DNA of 64,000 bases from Streptomyces lincolnensis (GTDB lineage: Bacteria; Actinomycetota; Actinomycetes; Streptomycetales; Streptomycetaceae): the NCBI RefSeq assembly GCF_021173675.1, contig NZ_JAIHON010000020.1, positions 113,012 through 177,011 of the forward strand, given 5' to 3'. Shown piece by piece: positions 15,174 through 25,139 of the stretch. The translations under genes and the position numbers were made by a program. The notes under the pieces were generated by a model. The model was given only the letters and a program-made list of their open reading frames with translations, was not told the origin of the DNA and made no database searches. How positions within the stretch are numbered: position 1 is the first letter of the stretch; the number at the start of each line of letters is the position of its first letter.

Positions 15174-17137
15174 GCGAATACCTTCAGGCGAAGCCGGCAC
15201 AACAACTGCTCGAACCACCCGAGCACACCGCCACCGAGGCGTCGCAGCCCGCCCGGCACCAGCTGCCCCGGCTGCTGCGCAGGCCGGGCGGCATCTTCGG
15301 ACTCGGCTGGCTGGCACTGCTGGTCGTGCTCTCGCTCACGGCGTCCTGGTGGATCCCGTACGGGACCAACGACCAGCAACTGTCGGCCGCGTTGCAGGGC
15401 CCCAGTGCCCAACACTGGCTCGGTACCGATGAGTTGGGGCGCGATCTGCTCAGCCGGATCTTCGCAGCCGGGGCGAGCACGTTGGGAGCCTCCCTGCTGA
15501 CCGTGGCGGTGGCCTACGCCATCGCTGTCCCCCTGGCGCTCGTCGCCGCCGAGCGCGGCGGGCACACGGAGACGGTCATCAGCCGCACCACCGAGATCAT
15601 GATGGCCCTGCCGGGCACGGTGATCATCCTCGCGTTCATCGGGGTGTTCGGTGTGGACACCGTGCTCATCATGACCGTGCTGGGCGTGTTGATCTCCTCC
15701 GGGATGTACCGGGTGCTGCTGGGGGTGGCGCGCTCCCTGCGGGAGCAGTTGTACGTGGACGCGGCACGGGTCAACGGCCTCGGCTCCTGGCGGGTCAACC
15801 TCCGCCACGTGCTGCCGGGTATGCGGACGGTCCTGGCCGTGCAGGCGGCCCTGCTGTTCGGCATCGGCCTGTTGATCCAGTCCGGCCTCGCCTTCATGGG
15901 CTTCGGCCCGAAGCCGCCCGCGCCCAGCTGGGGCGCCATGATCGGTACGGCCTCACAGCACATCTACGACGCACCCTGGCTGATGGTGCCCTCCGGACTG
16001 GTGCTGTCCCTGACCGTGATCGCCGCCAACCTGGTGGCCGACGCCCTGACCGACCCGGAGGAAGCACCCCGGACCGCCCGGCGGGCCGGGAAGCGGGCCG
16101 GCGGGGCCGCCGCAGGGCCGGCCGAGCCCGATGGATCGGGAGTACTGGACGTACGCGACCTGACGGTGGCCGTCGACGACGGACCGGTGCTGGTCAGCGG
16201 TGTCTCCTTCCGGGTCGAGCCCGGCCGGGTGCTCGGCCTGGTCGGCGAGTCCGGCTGTGGCAAGACCATGACCGCGCTGGCCGCACTCGGACTGCTGCCC
16301 GCCGGAGTCGCGGTCACCGGCGGCGCGCTGCACTGGCAGGGCCGCGACCTGGCATACCTCGACGAGCGACACCTGCGCCCGGTCCGCGGACGCGAGATCG
16401 CCTACGTCTCGCAGGAGCCGATGGTCGCCCTCGACCCCATGTTCTCCGTCGCCTACCAGCTCACCGGACCACTGCGGCGACTTCGCGGGCTGTCCCGCGC
16501 GGAGGCGAGGGACGGCGCGGTGAGCCTGCTGAAACGGGTGGGAATCGTCGACCCCCAGGCCGTCATGCGCAGTTACCCCCACCAGTTGTCCGGCGGCATG
16601 GCCCAGCGAGTGGCGATCGCCCTCGCCTTGACCGGCGGCCCGAAACTGCTGGTGGCCGACGAGCCGACCACGGCCCTCGACGTGACCGTGCAGGCGGAGA
16701 TCCTCAGCCTGCTGCGCTCACTCGTCAGCCAGTCAGGCACCTCGGTCGTGATCGTCACCCACGACCTCGGTGTCGTCGCCGACCTCTGCGACGACGTTGC
16801 GGTGATGTACGCCGGCGAGATCGTCGAATCCGGAACGGTGACCGAGGTACTGGACGCCCCCCGTCATCCGTACACCAAGGCGCTCCTCGGGGCGAACCCG
16901 CACGCGGGTGAGACCGTGACGCCCTCGCACCGGCTGACGGCCATCCCCGGCCAGGTGCCGGCGCCCGGCAGCTGGCCGCAGGGATGCCGCTTCCGTGACC
17001 GCTGCCTCTACGCGACAGACGCCTGTGGGCAGCCCGTGGCACTGGAAGCGGCCGACCGGGGCGGCACCGTGCGCTGTGTCAGGGCCACCGAACTCGCGGT
17101 GGCCGCCGCCCACCCGGACGAGAGGACCCCGGCATGA
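15170..17137 (+). CDS. Fused ABC permease (DppC) and ATPase (DppD)
   Basis: A 655-residue chain that joins two subunits normally encoded separately. Residues about 35-290 are the DppC-type permease, with WLGTDELGRDLLSRI and an EAA loop. A Gly/Ala/Arg-rich linker at about 293-325 follows. Residues about 325-655 are the ATPase: Walker A GESGCGKT near 359, signature LSGGMAQR, Walker B LLVADEPTTALD, and the Cys-containing oligopeptide-transporter C-terminus (GCRFRDRC). There is no stop or frame break at the junction, so this is a true fusion. Confidence 0.93.
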   Translation: MSEYLQAKPAQQLLEPPEHTATEASQPARHQLPRLLRRPGGIFGLGWLALLVVLSLTASWWIPYGTNDQQLSAALQGPSAQHWLGTDELGRDLLSRIFAAGASTLGASLLTVAVAYAIAVPLALVAAERGGHTETVISRTTEIMMALPGTVIILAFIGVFGVDTVLIMTVLGVLISSGMYRVLLGVARSLREQLYVDAARVNGLGSWRVNLRHVLPGMRTVLAVQAALLFGIGLLIQSGLAFMGFGPKPPAPSWGAMIGTASQHIYDAPWLMVPSGLVLSLTVIAANLVADALTDPEEAPRTARRAGKRAGGAAAGPAEPDGSGVLDVRDLTVAVDDGPVLVSGVSFRVEPGRVLGLVGESGCGKTMTALAALGLLPAGVAVTGGALHWQGRDLAYLDERHLRPVRGREIAYVSQEPMVALDPMFSVAYQLTGPLRRLRGLSRAEARDGAVSLLKRVGIVDPQAVMRSYPHQLSGGMAQRVAIALALTGGPKLLVADEPTTALDVTVQAEILSLLRSLVSQSGTSVVIVTHDLGVVADLCDDVAVMYAGEIVESGTVTEVLDAPRHPYTKALLGANPHAGETVTPSHRLTAIPGQVPAPGSWPQGCRFRDRCLYATDACGQPVALEAADRGGTVRCVRATELAVAAAHPDERTPA

Positions 17138-18132
17138 GCACCACCACGGCCCCGGCCGACACCCAGCAGGCCCTCGCCCTGGACGTGCGGGACCTGACCG
17201 TCCACTACGGCCGCCGCTCCCGGCGCAAGCCGGTGCCTCCGGCCGTCGACGGCGTGTCGTTCTCCATCGCCCCCGGCGAGACCATCGGCCTGGTCGGAGA
17301 GTCGGGCTCGGGCAAGTCGACCATCGGCAAGGCGGTCCTGGGCCTCCAGTCCGCGACCGGTGGATCGATCTCCTTCTTCGGAGACGACATCACCCATGCC
17401 GCCCCGGCCCGGCGGCGGGCCCTCGCGGCCCAGCTGCGGGTGGTGTTCCAGGACCCGTACTCCTCCCTCAACCCCGCCATGACCATCGGCGAGACCCTCG
17501 CCGAACCGCTGCGCCTGATGGGCGTCGGCAAGGCGGAGGCGGCCCGGCGGGCGCGCACCGCCCTGGAGCGCGTGGGGCTGCCCGCTTCCGCCGCCGAGCG
17601 TCGGCCCCGCCAGTTCTCCGGCGGCCAACGGCAGCGCATCGCGGTGGCCCGTGCCCTGGTGTGCGACCCGAAGGTCGTGGTGTGCGACGAGCCGGTGAGC
17701 GCACTGGACCTGTCAACCCAGGCGCAGGTGCTCAACCTGCTCGCCGACCTGCGTGATGAGCGGGGTCTGTCGTACCTGTTCGTCGCCCACGACCTCGCGG
17801 TGGTCCGTTTCCTCGCTCAGCGGGTGGTTGTCCTTTACCGCGGCCAGGTGATGGAGACCGGTGCCGCGGCGGCCGTGGTCGAACAACCCCGCCACCCCTA
17901 CACACGGGCCCTCACCGCCGCCGCCCCGGTGCCCCGCCCCGCCGAACAGGCGGCCCGGCGCGCCGCGCGTGAGGCGATGGGCATCGGAGCGGCCGGACTC
18001 GGAACTCCCTCCGCCGCCGGCTGCCCGTTCGCGTCGCGTTGTCCCCTCGCCACCGACGTGTGCCGCGCCGAGCGGCCCGCACTGCGCAGGGTCGGTGACA
18101 GCGATGTCGCCTGCCATCACGCCACCGACTGA
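17134..18132 (+). CDS. ABC transporter ATPase, DppF-type
   Basis: The second nucleotide-binding subunit, 332 residues, starting in the stop of the fusion gene. Walker A is GESGSGKST, the signature is FSGGQRQR and Walker B is VVCDEPVSALD. The C-terminal oligopeptide/dipeptide extension has CPFASRCPLATDVC, a cysteine cluster of the Dpp/Opp subfamily. With the fused DppD domain it would make the heterodimeric motor of the importer. Confidence 0.94.
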   Translation: MSTTTAPADTQQALALDVRDLTVHYGRRSRRKPVPPAVDGVSFSIAPGETIGLVGESGSGKSTIGKAVLGLQSATGGSISFFGDDITHAAPARRRALAAQLRVVFQDPYSSLNPAMTIGETLAEPLRLMGVGKAEAARRARTALERVGLPASAAERRPRQFSGGQRQRIAVARALVCDPKVVVCDEPVSALDLSTQAQVLNLLADLRDERGLSYLFVAHDLAVVRFLAQRVVVLYRGQVMETGAAAAVVEQPRHPYTRALTAAAPVPRPAEQAARRAAREAMGIGAAGLGTPSAAGCPFASRCPLATDVCRAERPALRRVGDSDVACHHATD

Positions 18133-18182
18133 CCTCCCTCCTCGACGACTGCCCCACGCTCACGACCCCAGGAGCTCTTCCC

Positions 18183-20612
18183 ATGGACCCCACACTCGAC
18201 GATCTCGTACGCAAGCTCGACCTGGAGACCAAGCTCCGGCTGATCTCCGGCGCGGGCGCTTGGGCCACTCAGGCCTGCGAGGAGATCGGTCTGCGGCCGA
18301 TCAGCGTCTCCGACGGGCCGGTCGGCGTCCGCGGCCCGGTCGAGGACGAGCGGGACTGGTCGGCCAACCTGCCCTCCTCCAGTGCGCTGGCCGCCACCTG
18401 GGACGAGGAACTGCTCCACCGGGTGGGCGCCTTGCTCGCCGCGGAAGCGGTACGCAAGGACGTCGACGTGGCGCTCGGCCCCACGGTCAACCTGCACCGT
18501 TCCCCGCTGGGCGGCCGGCACTTCGAGTGCTTCTCGGAGGACCCGCTCCTGACCGGCCGGATGGCGGCCGCATATGTCCGCGGCCTCCAGGACAACGGGG
18601 TCGGCGCCTGCCCGAAGCACTTCGTCGCCAACGACTCCGAGACCGACCGCACCACGGTCGACATCCGGGTGGACGAACGTACCCTGCGCGAGCTCTACCT
18701 CGCCCCCTTCGACCACCTCGTCACCGAGGCGGACCCCTGGACCGTGATGGCCGCCTACAACGGCGTCGACGGCGCGCCCATGACGGAGAGCCCACTGCTG
18801 CGTGACGTCCTGAAGGACGAGTGGGGCTGGGACGGTCTGGTCGTCTCCGACTGGGGCGCCGTCTACGGCACCGAGGAGTCCGCCTCCGCCGCGCTCGACC
18901 TGGCCATGCCGGGACCGTCGGAGCACTGGGGCGAGCCGCTGCTCGCCGCGGTACGCGAGGGCCGTGTCCCAGAGGCCGCCATCGACGACAAGGTGCGCAG
19001 GCTGCTACGGCTGGCGGCCCGCGTCGGCGCTCTCGACGGACACCCCGCCGCCGCCGGACGCCCCGGTCCCGGCACGGTCGCGCAGGGCGGGGCACTGGCG
19101 CGTGAGGCCGCGACCGCCGCCATGGTGCTCGTCCGCAATCACGGGGACCTGCTGCCTCTCGCGACCGACAGGCTGTCCCGCGTCGCCCTGCTGGGCCCCG
19201 GAGCGCTGGACGCCCGGCCGCTGGGCGGGGGCAGCGCGACCGTCTTCCCGCCGTATGTCGTCAGCCCGCTGGAAGGACTGCGCTCGGCACTTGGCGACCG
19301 CGTCGAACTGGTCACCGCGCCGGGGGCTTCCCTCAGCGACGACCTGCGCACCCCCCGCCCCGGAGAACTCTCCCAACCCGGCACCCTCCGGTGGCTCGAC
19401 GCGACCGGAGCGTGCCTCAAAGAGGAGCCGACGGCGGGCACGTGCTTCGTGCGCGACCTGAAATCTGTCGAGGAGGGCAGCGTCTCGTTCGAACTGCGCA
19501 CCGTCTTCACCGCCGACACCACCGGCGACTGGCAGCTCGGCATCAGGGGCGTCGGCGCGTTCGTCCTCGACCTCGACGGTGAGACGGTCATCGACACACA
19601 CATCGTCCGCGACCCACTCGACATCGGCTCGGTGGTCGGCGCCGCGCCGCAGGAGTACATCACCCGGCGGCTGAGGGAAGGCCAGAAGGTCGACGTGCGG
19701 CTGCGGTTCACCTGGGGCCAGGACATCATGCTGTTCTGGGTCGGCCTGGTGGTCGGCGAACCCAGGTTGCCCGCCGACCAGCAGCTCGCCCGCGCCGTCG
19801 AACTCGCCGCCGCCTCCGACGTCGCCGTCGTCGTCGTGGGCACCACCGAGGCCGTCGAGAGCGAGGGCTTCGACCGTACGACCCTGCGGCTGCCCGGTGA
19901 CCAGGACGCCCTGGTACACGCCGTGGCTGCCGCCAACCCGCGCACCGTCGTCGTGGTCAACTCCGGTGCTCCCGTGGAGATGCCCTGGCGGGATGAGGTC
20001 GCCGCCGTGCTGCTGGCCTGGTTCCCAGGCATGGAACTGGGCAACGCGCTGGCGGACGTACTGCTCGGCGTCGCGGAGCCCGGCGGCCGCCTGCCCACCA
20101 CCTGGCCGACCCGCGACGAGGACGTCCCGGTGTGGAACACCACCCCCCGGGACGGAGTGCTGGAGTACACCGAGGGCCTGCACATCGGCCACCGCGCCTA
20201 CCTGCGCGCGGGCACCGAACCCGCGTACTGGTTCGGCCACGGCCTGGGCTACACCACCTGGGATTACGAGGCCTTCGACGTACCCGCCCACGTGCACCCC
20301 GGCGAGGACCTGACCGTCACCGTGCGCCTGCGCAACAGCGGGGAGCGGCGCGGCAAGGAGGTCGTACAGGTCTACGCCGCCCGGCCAGACTCGGCCGTCG
20401 AACGCCCCGAACTGTGGCTGGCCGGCTTCGCCGTCGCCGAGGCCGGCCCGGGCGAGGCCATGGACGTCCCCATACGCATCGCCGCGCGAGCCCTCCAACA
20501 CTGGTCGGTGACCCGTCGTCAGTGGCGGACCGAGAGCGGCGCGTTCCTTCTCTCCGCCAGTCGATCAGCCGGTCGGCCGATCCTCACGGACGAAACGGTG
20601 GTCTCAGAATGA
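18183..20612 (+). CDS. Glycoside hydrolase family 3 beta-glucosidase with PA14 insert
   Basis: An 809-residue GH3 enzyme without a signal peptide, so it acts on imported substrate. The (beta/alpha)8 domain includes KHFVANDSE and the nucleophile D223 in VVSDWG. The second domain is split by a PA14-like module at about residues 425-535 (TADTTGDWQLGIRGVGAFVL), and a fibronectin-III-like domain closes the chain. This layout is known from beta-glucosidases that act on plant glycosides. Its stop overlaps the rhamnosidase start. The likely role is removal of glucose after rhamnose is trimmed. Confidence 0.92.
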   Translation: MDPTLDDLVRKLDLETKLRLISGAGAWATQACEEIGLRPISVSDGPVGVRGPVEDERDWSANLPSSSALAATWDEELLHRVGALLAAEAVRKDVDVALGPTVNLHRSPLGGRHFECFSEDPLLTGRMAAAYVRGLQDNGVGACPKHFVANDSETDRTTVDIRVDERTLRELYLAPFDHLVTEADPWTVMAAYNGVDGAPMTESPLLRDVLKDEWGWDGLVVSDWGAVYGTEESASAALDLAMPGPSEHWGEPLLAAVREGRVPEAAIDDKVRRLLRLAARVGALDGHPAAAGRPGPGTVAQGGALAREAATAAMVLVRNHGDLLPLATDRLSRVALLGPGALDARPLGGGSATVFPPYVVSPLEGLRSALGDRVELVTAPGASLSDDLRTPRPGELSQPGTLRWLDATGACLKEEPTAGTCFVRDLKSVEEGSVSFELRTVFTADTTGDWQLGIRGVGAFVLDLDGETVIDTHIVRDPLDIGSVVGAAPQEYITRRLREGQKVDVRLRFTWGQDIMLFWVGLVVGEPRLPADQQLARAVELAAASDVAVVVVGTTEAVESEGFDRTTLRLPGDQDALVHAVAAANPRTVVVVNSGAPVEMPWRDEVAAVLLAWFPGMELGNALADVLLGVAEPGGRLPTTWPTRDEDVPVWNTTPRDGVLEYTEGLHIGHRAYLRAGTEPAYWFGHGLGYTTWDYEAFDVPAHVHPGEDLTVTVRLRNSGERRGKEVVQVYAARPDSAVERPELWLAGFAVAEAGPGEAMDVPIRIAARALQHWSVTRRQWRTESGAFLLSASRSAGRPILTDETVVSE

Positions 20613-23284
20613 ACTCGCCCACCTGTCTGCGTGCCGAACAGTTGGAACACGCCCTGGGCATCGGCACGCGACGGCCCCGGCTCTCCTGGCGGCTTCCGGC
20701 CGACTCCCGCGTGCAGCTGGCCCATCGGATCAGAACCTGCGAGGGCTGGGACTCCGGCCGCGTCGAGGGGGCCGACAGTGTCCATGTGCCGTACGGCGGC
20801 CCTCCGCCTGGCTCCGGCGAACGGATCACCTGGCAGGTCAAGGTCTGGACCGACGTCGGCGAGAGCGACTGGTCCGAGTGGGCCTGGTTCGAGACCGGGC
20901 TGCTGGACCCCTCCGACTGGCAGGCCCTGTGGATCGAGCCCGTCGAGACCGAGGTGCCGCCCGCCGGACACCGCCCGGCCCATGTGTTGCGTACCCCCTT
21001 CTCGACGACGTCCCCGGTCCGCCGGGCCCGCCTCTACGCCACCGCGCAGGGGCTGTACGAGGCGTTCCTCAACGGCGAGAGGATCGGGGACGCCGAACTG
21101 ACGCCGGGCTTCACGCAGTACGACGTACGGCTTCAGGTCCAGACGTACGACGTCACCGCACTGGTGCGGGAGGGCGACAACGTCCTCGGGGCACTCCTGT
21201 CCGATGGCTGGTTCCGCGGCCAGATCGGCATCACCCGCGCCCACGACCAGTGGGGGAAGCGGGTGTCATTCCTGGCGCAGCTGCATCTGGAACATGAAGA
21301 CGGCACCACGACCGTCGTGTGCACCGGGAAGCACTGGCGCTCGGCCACCGCGCACATCGTCGAAACCGACCTCATCACCGGCCAGTTCAGCGACCTGCGC
21401 CGGACACGCACGGGATGGGACGTACCCGGGTACGACGGCCAGGAGTGGGGACCGGTCGACGTCGCCGACCACGGCTACGCCGGACTGGTCACCTCACCGG
21501 CCCCGCCCGTGCGACGCGTCGAGGAACTCGCCCCCGTCTCGGTGACCCGGCCGCGTCCCGACCGGCAGGTCTTCGATCTCGGCCAGAACATCAACGGCTG
21601 GGTAAGGCTGCGCGACCTCGGCCCCAAAGACACCCGCCTCACCCTCACGCACGGCGAATCACTCGACCACGACGGTGACGTGACGACGGACCACCTCCGC
21701 GTCGACCTGTCCTTCCTGCCCGAGCCCCTCCCGGCCGGCCAGGTCGACCACGTCGTCTCGGCGGGCCGCCCGGGCGAGACTTTCGAGCCCCGGCACACCA
21801 CACACGGCTTCCGCTATGTCCGCATCGAAGGCCACCCCGGTGAGCTGACCACTGACGACCTGCGGGGCGTAGTGGTCCACACCGACCTGCGGCGCACCGG
21901 CTGGTTCGACTGCGGAGACGAGCGGATCAACCGGCTGCACGAAGCCGCCGTGTGGAGCATGCGCGGCAACGTCTGCGACATCCCCACGGACTGCCCCACC
22001 CGCGAACGCGCCGGCTGGACCGGGGACTGGCAGGTGTTCGCCCCCACCGCAGCCTTCCTCTACGACGTCGCCGGGTTCTCGGCCAAGTGGCTGCGCGACG
22101 TCGCAGCCGACCAGTGGCCGGACGGCACGGTCTCCAACATCTCGCCCGCCTGCCGCACCGAAGGCCCGAACGGCCCCGTGGCCCACCTCAACGGCTCGGC
22201 CGGCTGGGGCGACGCCGCGATCATCGTGCCCTGGCAGATGTACCGCGCCTACGGAGACCGGGCCGTGCTGGAGGAGCTGTGGCCGACCATGACCGCATGG
22301 CTCGGGCGGACCGAACGCGTGGCACGCGAAGCACGCCACCCGGACCGGGTCCTGCGCTCCGCCGAACCCGCCCCGCACGAGCGGTATCTGTGGGACACCG
22401 GGTTCCACTGGGGCGAATGGCTCGTGCCCGGCGAGCATATCGGCGATGACCTGCCCCAGTACGCGCAGCGCGACAAGGCCGACATCGCCACCGCGTACTA
22501 CGCCCACTCCACCCGGCTGGCAGCGCGCATCGCCCGGGTGATCGGCCGAGACGAAGAGGCGGCGGCCTACGAAGAGTTGAGCGAGCGGATACGCGAGGCC
22601 TGGCGAACCGAGTTCATCACGCCCGACGGCTCACTGCGCCCCGACACCCAGGCCAACCACGTGCGCGCCCTCGCCTTCGACCTGGTGCCGAAAGAACTGC
22701 GAGCCCGGACCGCGGAGCGGCTCGCCGAGCTCGTACGGGACGCCGGCACGCATCTGGGCACCGGCTTCCTCGCGACCCCGGACCTGCTCCCTGTGCTTGC
22801 CGACACCGGGCACCTCGACGTGGCGTACGAGCTGCTGCTCCAGGACAGCGCACCGTCCTGGCTGCACATGATCGACCGAGGCGCGACCACGATCTGGGAG
22901 AGCTGGGAGGGTGTGGCCGACGACGGCACACCACGCGACTCCCTCAACCACTACTCCAAGGGCGCTGTCGTCTCCTTCCTGCATCGCTACACCGCCGGAA
23001 TCGAGCCGGACGCGGACTTCCCGGGCTATCAGCGATTCACCGTGGCACCGCGCCCGGGCGGCGGCCTTGCTTGGGCACGAGCTGAACACCACTGCCCGTA
23101 CGGACAGATTGAATCCGCCTGGGAAGTCGACGGTGACCGTTTCCGGCTCGACGTCACCGTGCCACCGGGCACCACCGCCGAGGTCGTCCTGCCTGACGGC
23201 ACGCGGCGCACCGCCATTCCGGGCACGCATACCTACCATTGTGCTGCGCCCGCCGCCTTGACGACGACGGGAGCCTCCCGATGA
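20609..23284 (+). CDS. Glycoside hydrolase family 78 alpha-L-rhamnosidase
   Basis: An 891-residue enzyme beginning in the GH3 stop codon (ATGA). An N-terminal fibronectin-like domain is followed by the carbohydrate-binding jelly-roll (ATAQGLYEAFLNGERIGDAE, LTPGFTQYD) and the (alpha/alpha)6 catalytic domain, with the diagnostic DCPTRERAGWTGDWQVF around residue 460 and WDTGFHWGEW. A C-terminal beta-sandwich completes the chain. No signal peptide is seen. It is expected to release terminal rhamnose from rutinosides or similar glycosides taken up by the ABC importer. Confidence 0.94.
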   Translation: MNSPTCLRAEQLEHALGIGTRRPRLSWRLPADSRVQLAHRIRTCEGWDSGRVEGADSVHVPYGGPPPGSGERITWQVKVWTDVGESDWSEWAWFETGLLDPSDWQALWIEPVETEVPPAGHRPAHVLRTPFSTTSPVRRARLYATAQGLYEAFLNGERIGDAELTPGFTQYDVRLQVQTYDVTALVREGDNVLGALLSDGWFRGQIGITRAHDQWGKRVSFLAQLHLEHEDGTTTVVCTGKHWRSATAHIVETDLITGQFSDLRRTRTGWDVPGYDGQEWGPVDVADHGYAGLVTSPAPPVRRVEELAPVSVTRPRPDRQVFDLGQNINGWVRLRDLGPKDTRLTLTHGESLDHDGDVTTDHLRVDLSFLPEPLPAGQVDHVVSAGRPGETFEPRHTTHGFRYVRIEGHPGELTTDDLRGVVVHTDLRRTGWFDCGDERINRLHEAAVWSMRGNVCDIPTDCPTRERAGWTGDWQVFAPTAAFLYDVAGFSAKWLRDVAADQWPDGTVSNISPACRTEGPNGPVAHLNGSAGWGDAAIIVPWQMYRAYGDRAVLEELWPTMTAWLGRTERVAREARHPDRVLRSAEPAPHERYLWDTGFHWGEWLVPGEHIGDDLPQYAQRDKADIATAYYAHSTRLAARIARVIGRDEEAAAYEELSERIREAWRTEFITPDGSLRPDTQANHVRALAFDLVPKELRARTAERLAELVRDAGTHLGTGFLATPDLLPVLADTGHLDVAYELLLQDSAPSWLHMIDRGATTIWESWEGVADDGTPRDSLNHYSKGAVVSFLHRYTAGIEPDADFPGYQRFTVAPRPGGGLAWARAEHHCPYGQIESAWEVDGDRFRLDVTVPPGTTAEVVLPDGTRRTAIPGTHTYHCAAPAALTTTGASR

Positions 23285-24204
23285 CCCACAGCACCGAGCG
23301 GGAACGAACCGATTCCGAGCCTCCTGAGTGGACTCCACCCGGCTTCCTGCCACCTGCCGGCCCCGTTGCGCGCGAGGACGGCTCGCTGCACTATTCCGGG
23401 ATCAGCTATGCCCTCCCGCCCGGCTTCCGCCCCCTCCAGTTGGACCTGTGGGTACCGGCGGGAGGGGGCAGGCATCCGGTGGTGGTGTGGATCCACGGCG
23501 GAGCGTGGCAGTTCGGTGATCGCCGCTATCTGCCACCGACCCTTGAGACCGACGCCGTCTACCACGCGCTGCTGGAGGCCGGGATCGCGGTCGCCTCGAT
23601 CGACTACCGCCTCGCGGGCGAGGCCGTCTTCCCTGCACAACTGCAGGATGCCAAGTCCGCCGTCCGCTATCTGCGCCGGCACGCCGCTCAACTCGGTCTG
23701 GACGCCGAGCGGTTCGGTGTGTGGGGCGAATCGGCCGGTGGACACCTCGCGGCACTTCTCGCCCTCACCGCGGGTCGCACTGCACAGGAGGGAGACCCCG
23801 TCGTCGCCGAGCCTCTCGACTCGGTGCGGGCCGTCGTGGACTGGTACGGAGTCAGCGACCTGGCCACCATGCCCAAGCTGGAGGTCCCCCCGGACCTGCC
23901 GCCGGGTACAGCCGATCCGATCGAGCAACTGCTGGGCGGCACCACCCCGGAGCGGGCCAGATCAGCGAGCCCCATCACCCACGTGAGCGCCGACGCACCG
24001 CCCTTCCTGCTCATCCACGGCACCGACGACATTCCCGTACCACTGGAACAAAGCAGCCTTCTGCACGCGGCGCTGCTCGCGGCGGGGGCGCAATCCGAAC
24101 TGGTGACGGTCGAGGGCGCCGGTCACATCTTCGTCGGCGCAACCGACATCCCCGCTCTGATCGCCCGCTCGGTCGCCTTCCTGACCAAGCACCTGCAGGA
24201 GTGA
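23281..24204 (+). CDS. Alpha/beta hydrolase (HSL/carboxylesterase type), tandem copy 1
   Basis: A 307-residue esterase whose ATG lies in the rhamnosidase stop. Oxyanion motif HGGAW, nucleophile GESAGGH, acid in HGTDDIPVP and histidine in GAGHIF. It shares its N-terminal PPGFLPPAGP leader and most of its core with the next gene, so the two arose by tandem duplication. In this context it may cleave a depside or an acyl group on the glycoside. Confidence 0.88.
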   Translation: MTHSTERERTDSEPPEWTPPGFLPPAGPVAREDGSLHYSGISYALPPGFRPLQLDLWVPAGGGRHPVVVWIHGGAWQFGDRRYLPPTLETDAVYHALLEAGIAVASIDYRLAGEAVFPAQLQDAKSAVRYLRRHAAQLGLDAERFGVWGESAGGHLAALLALTAGRTAQEGDPVVAEPLDSVRAVVDWYGVSDLATMPKLEVPPDLPPGTADPIEQLLGGTTPERARSASPITHVSADAPPFLLIHGTDDIPVPLEQSSLLHAALLAAGAQSELVTVEGAGHIFVGATDIPALIARSVAFLTKHLQE

Positions 24205-24209
24205 CCGTG

Positions 24210-25139
24210 ATGACAGAACAGCACCAGGACCAGCCACAGGCGTGGACCCCACCTCGCTTCCTGCCTCCGGCCGAACCCCTCCGCCGCGCGGACGGCTCGC
24301 GGCACTATCCGGGGATCAGTTACGCCACCCTGCCCGGCTACCGCCCCCTCAAGCTCGACCTGTGGGTGCCCGAGGGCGAGGGACCTCACCCGGTTGTCGT
24401 CTTCGTCCACGGTGGTGCCTGGGCGCTCGGCGACCGCGGCGACCTGCTGCCCGCCCACGACACCTCCGCCGTGATCGACCTGCTGCTGGCAGCCGATTTG
24501 GCTGTCGCGTCCATCGACTACCGGCTCTCTCGCGAGGCGACCTTCCCCGCGCAGCTCCACGACACCAAGTCCGCAGTGCGCTACCTGCGCCGCCACGCGG
24601 ATCAACTCGGCCTGGACAGCAGCCGGACAGCCGTGTGGGGAGAGTCGGCCGGCGCGCACCTCGCCGCGCTTCTCGCCCTCACCGCAGACCGTGTGGAACT
24701 GGCGGGCAACATCGGTGTCACCGGGCCCGACAGCACGGTCGTGGCCGCCGTCGGCTGGTACGGCATCTACGATCTCGCCGCCCTGCCCACGTTTGTGCTC
24801 CCCCCGGACATCACCCTGCCCGCGGACACGGCACAGGACTTGATCGAGCAACTGCTCGGCGGAGTCGCCGATCCGGAACTGGCCATGCCGGCGAGCCCGG
24901 TCACCTATGTCACCGCCGCCGCGCCGCCCTTCCTGCTGATCCACGGCACAGCCGACAGGCTGGTGCCGTTCGAGCAGAGTCTTCTCCTGGAAAAGTCCCT
25001 GCTGGCCCACAGTGCCGAAGTCCAGTTGGTACCCGTCGACGACGCCGACCACGGACTGTTCGGGGCACCGGAACTCGCCACGCTGCTCCAGCAGACCGTC
25101 GCCTTCCTCAGCACGCACCTACGGGAGGAAAACCGATGA
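24210..25139 (+). CDS. Alpha/beta hydrolase (HSL/carboxylesterase type), tandem copy 2
   Basis: A 309-residue paralogue of the preceding gene: HGGAW, GESAGAH, HGTADRLVPFEQ and DADHGLFG give the oxyanion hole and catalytic triad. ATG 24210 is chosen because GGAG (24198-24201) is eight bases upstream; GTG 24201, overlapping the previous stop, is the alternative. Its own stop overlaps the dioxygenase start, so the esterase and the ring-cleavage enzyme are coupled. Divergence from copy 1 is clear in the lid region, which suggests different substrates. Confidence 0.88.
   Translation: MTEQHQDQPQAWTPPRFLPPAEPLRRADGSRHYPGISYATLPGYRPLKLDLWVPEGEGPHPVVVFVHGGAWALGDRGDLLPAHDTSAVIDLLLAADLAVASIDYRLSREATFPAQLHDTKSAVRYLRRHADQLGLDSSRTAVWGESAGAHLAALLALTADRVELAGNIGVTGPDSTVVAAVGWYGIYDLAALPTFVLPPDITLPADTAQDLIEQLLGGVADPELAMPASPVTYVTAAAPPFLLIHGTADRLVPFEQSLLLEKSLLAHSAEVQLVPVDDADHGLFGAPELATLLQQTVAFLSTHLREENR

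Noticed and set aside
11421..15317. A 1298-codon open frame opposite the transporter genes
   Set aside because: Composition is His/Gly/Arg-rich with no domain, and it spans several clear genes on the other strand. It is an artefact of GC bias.
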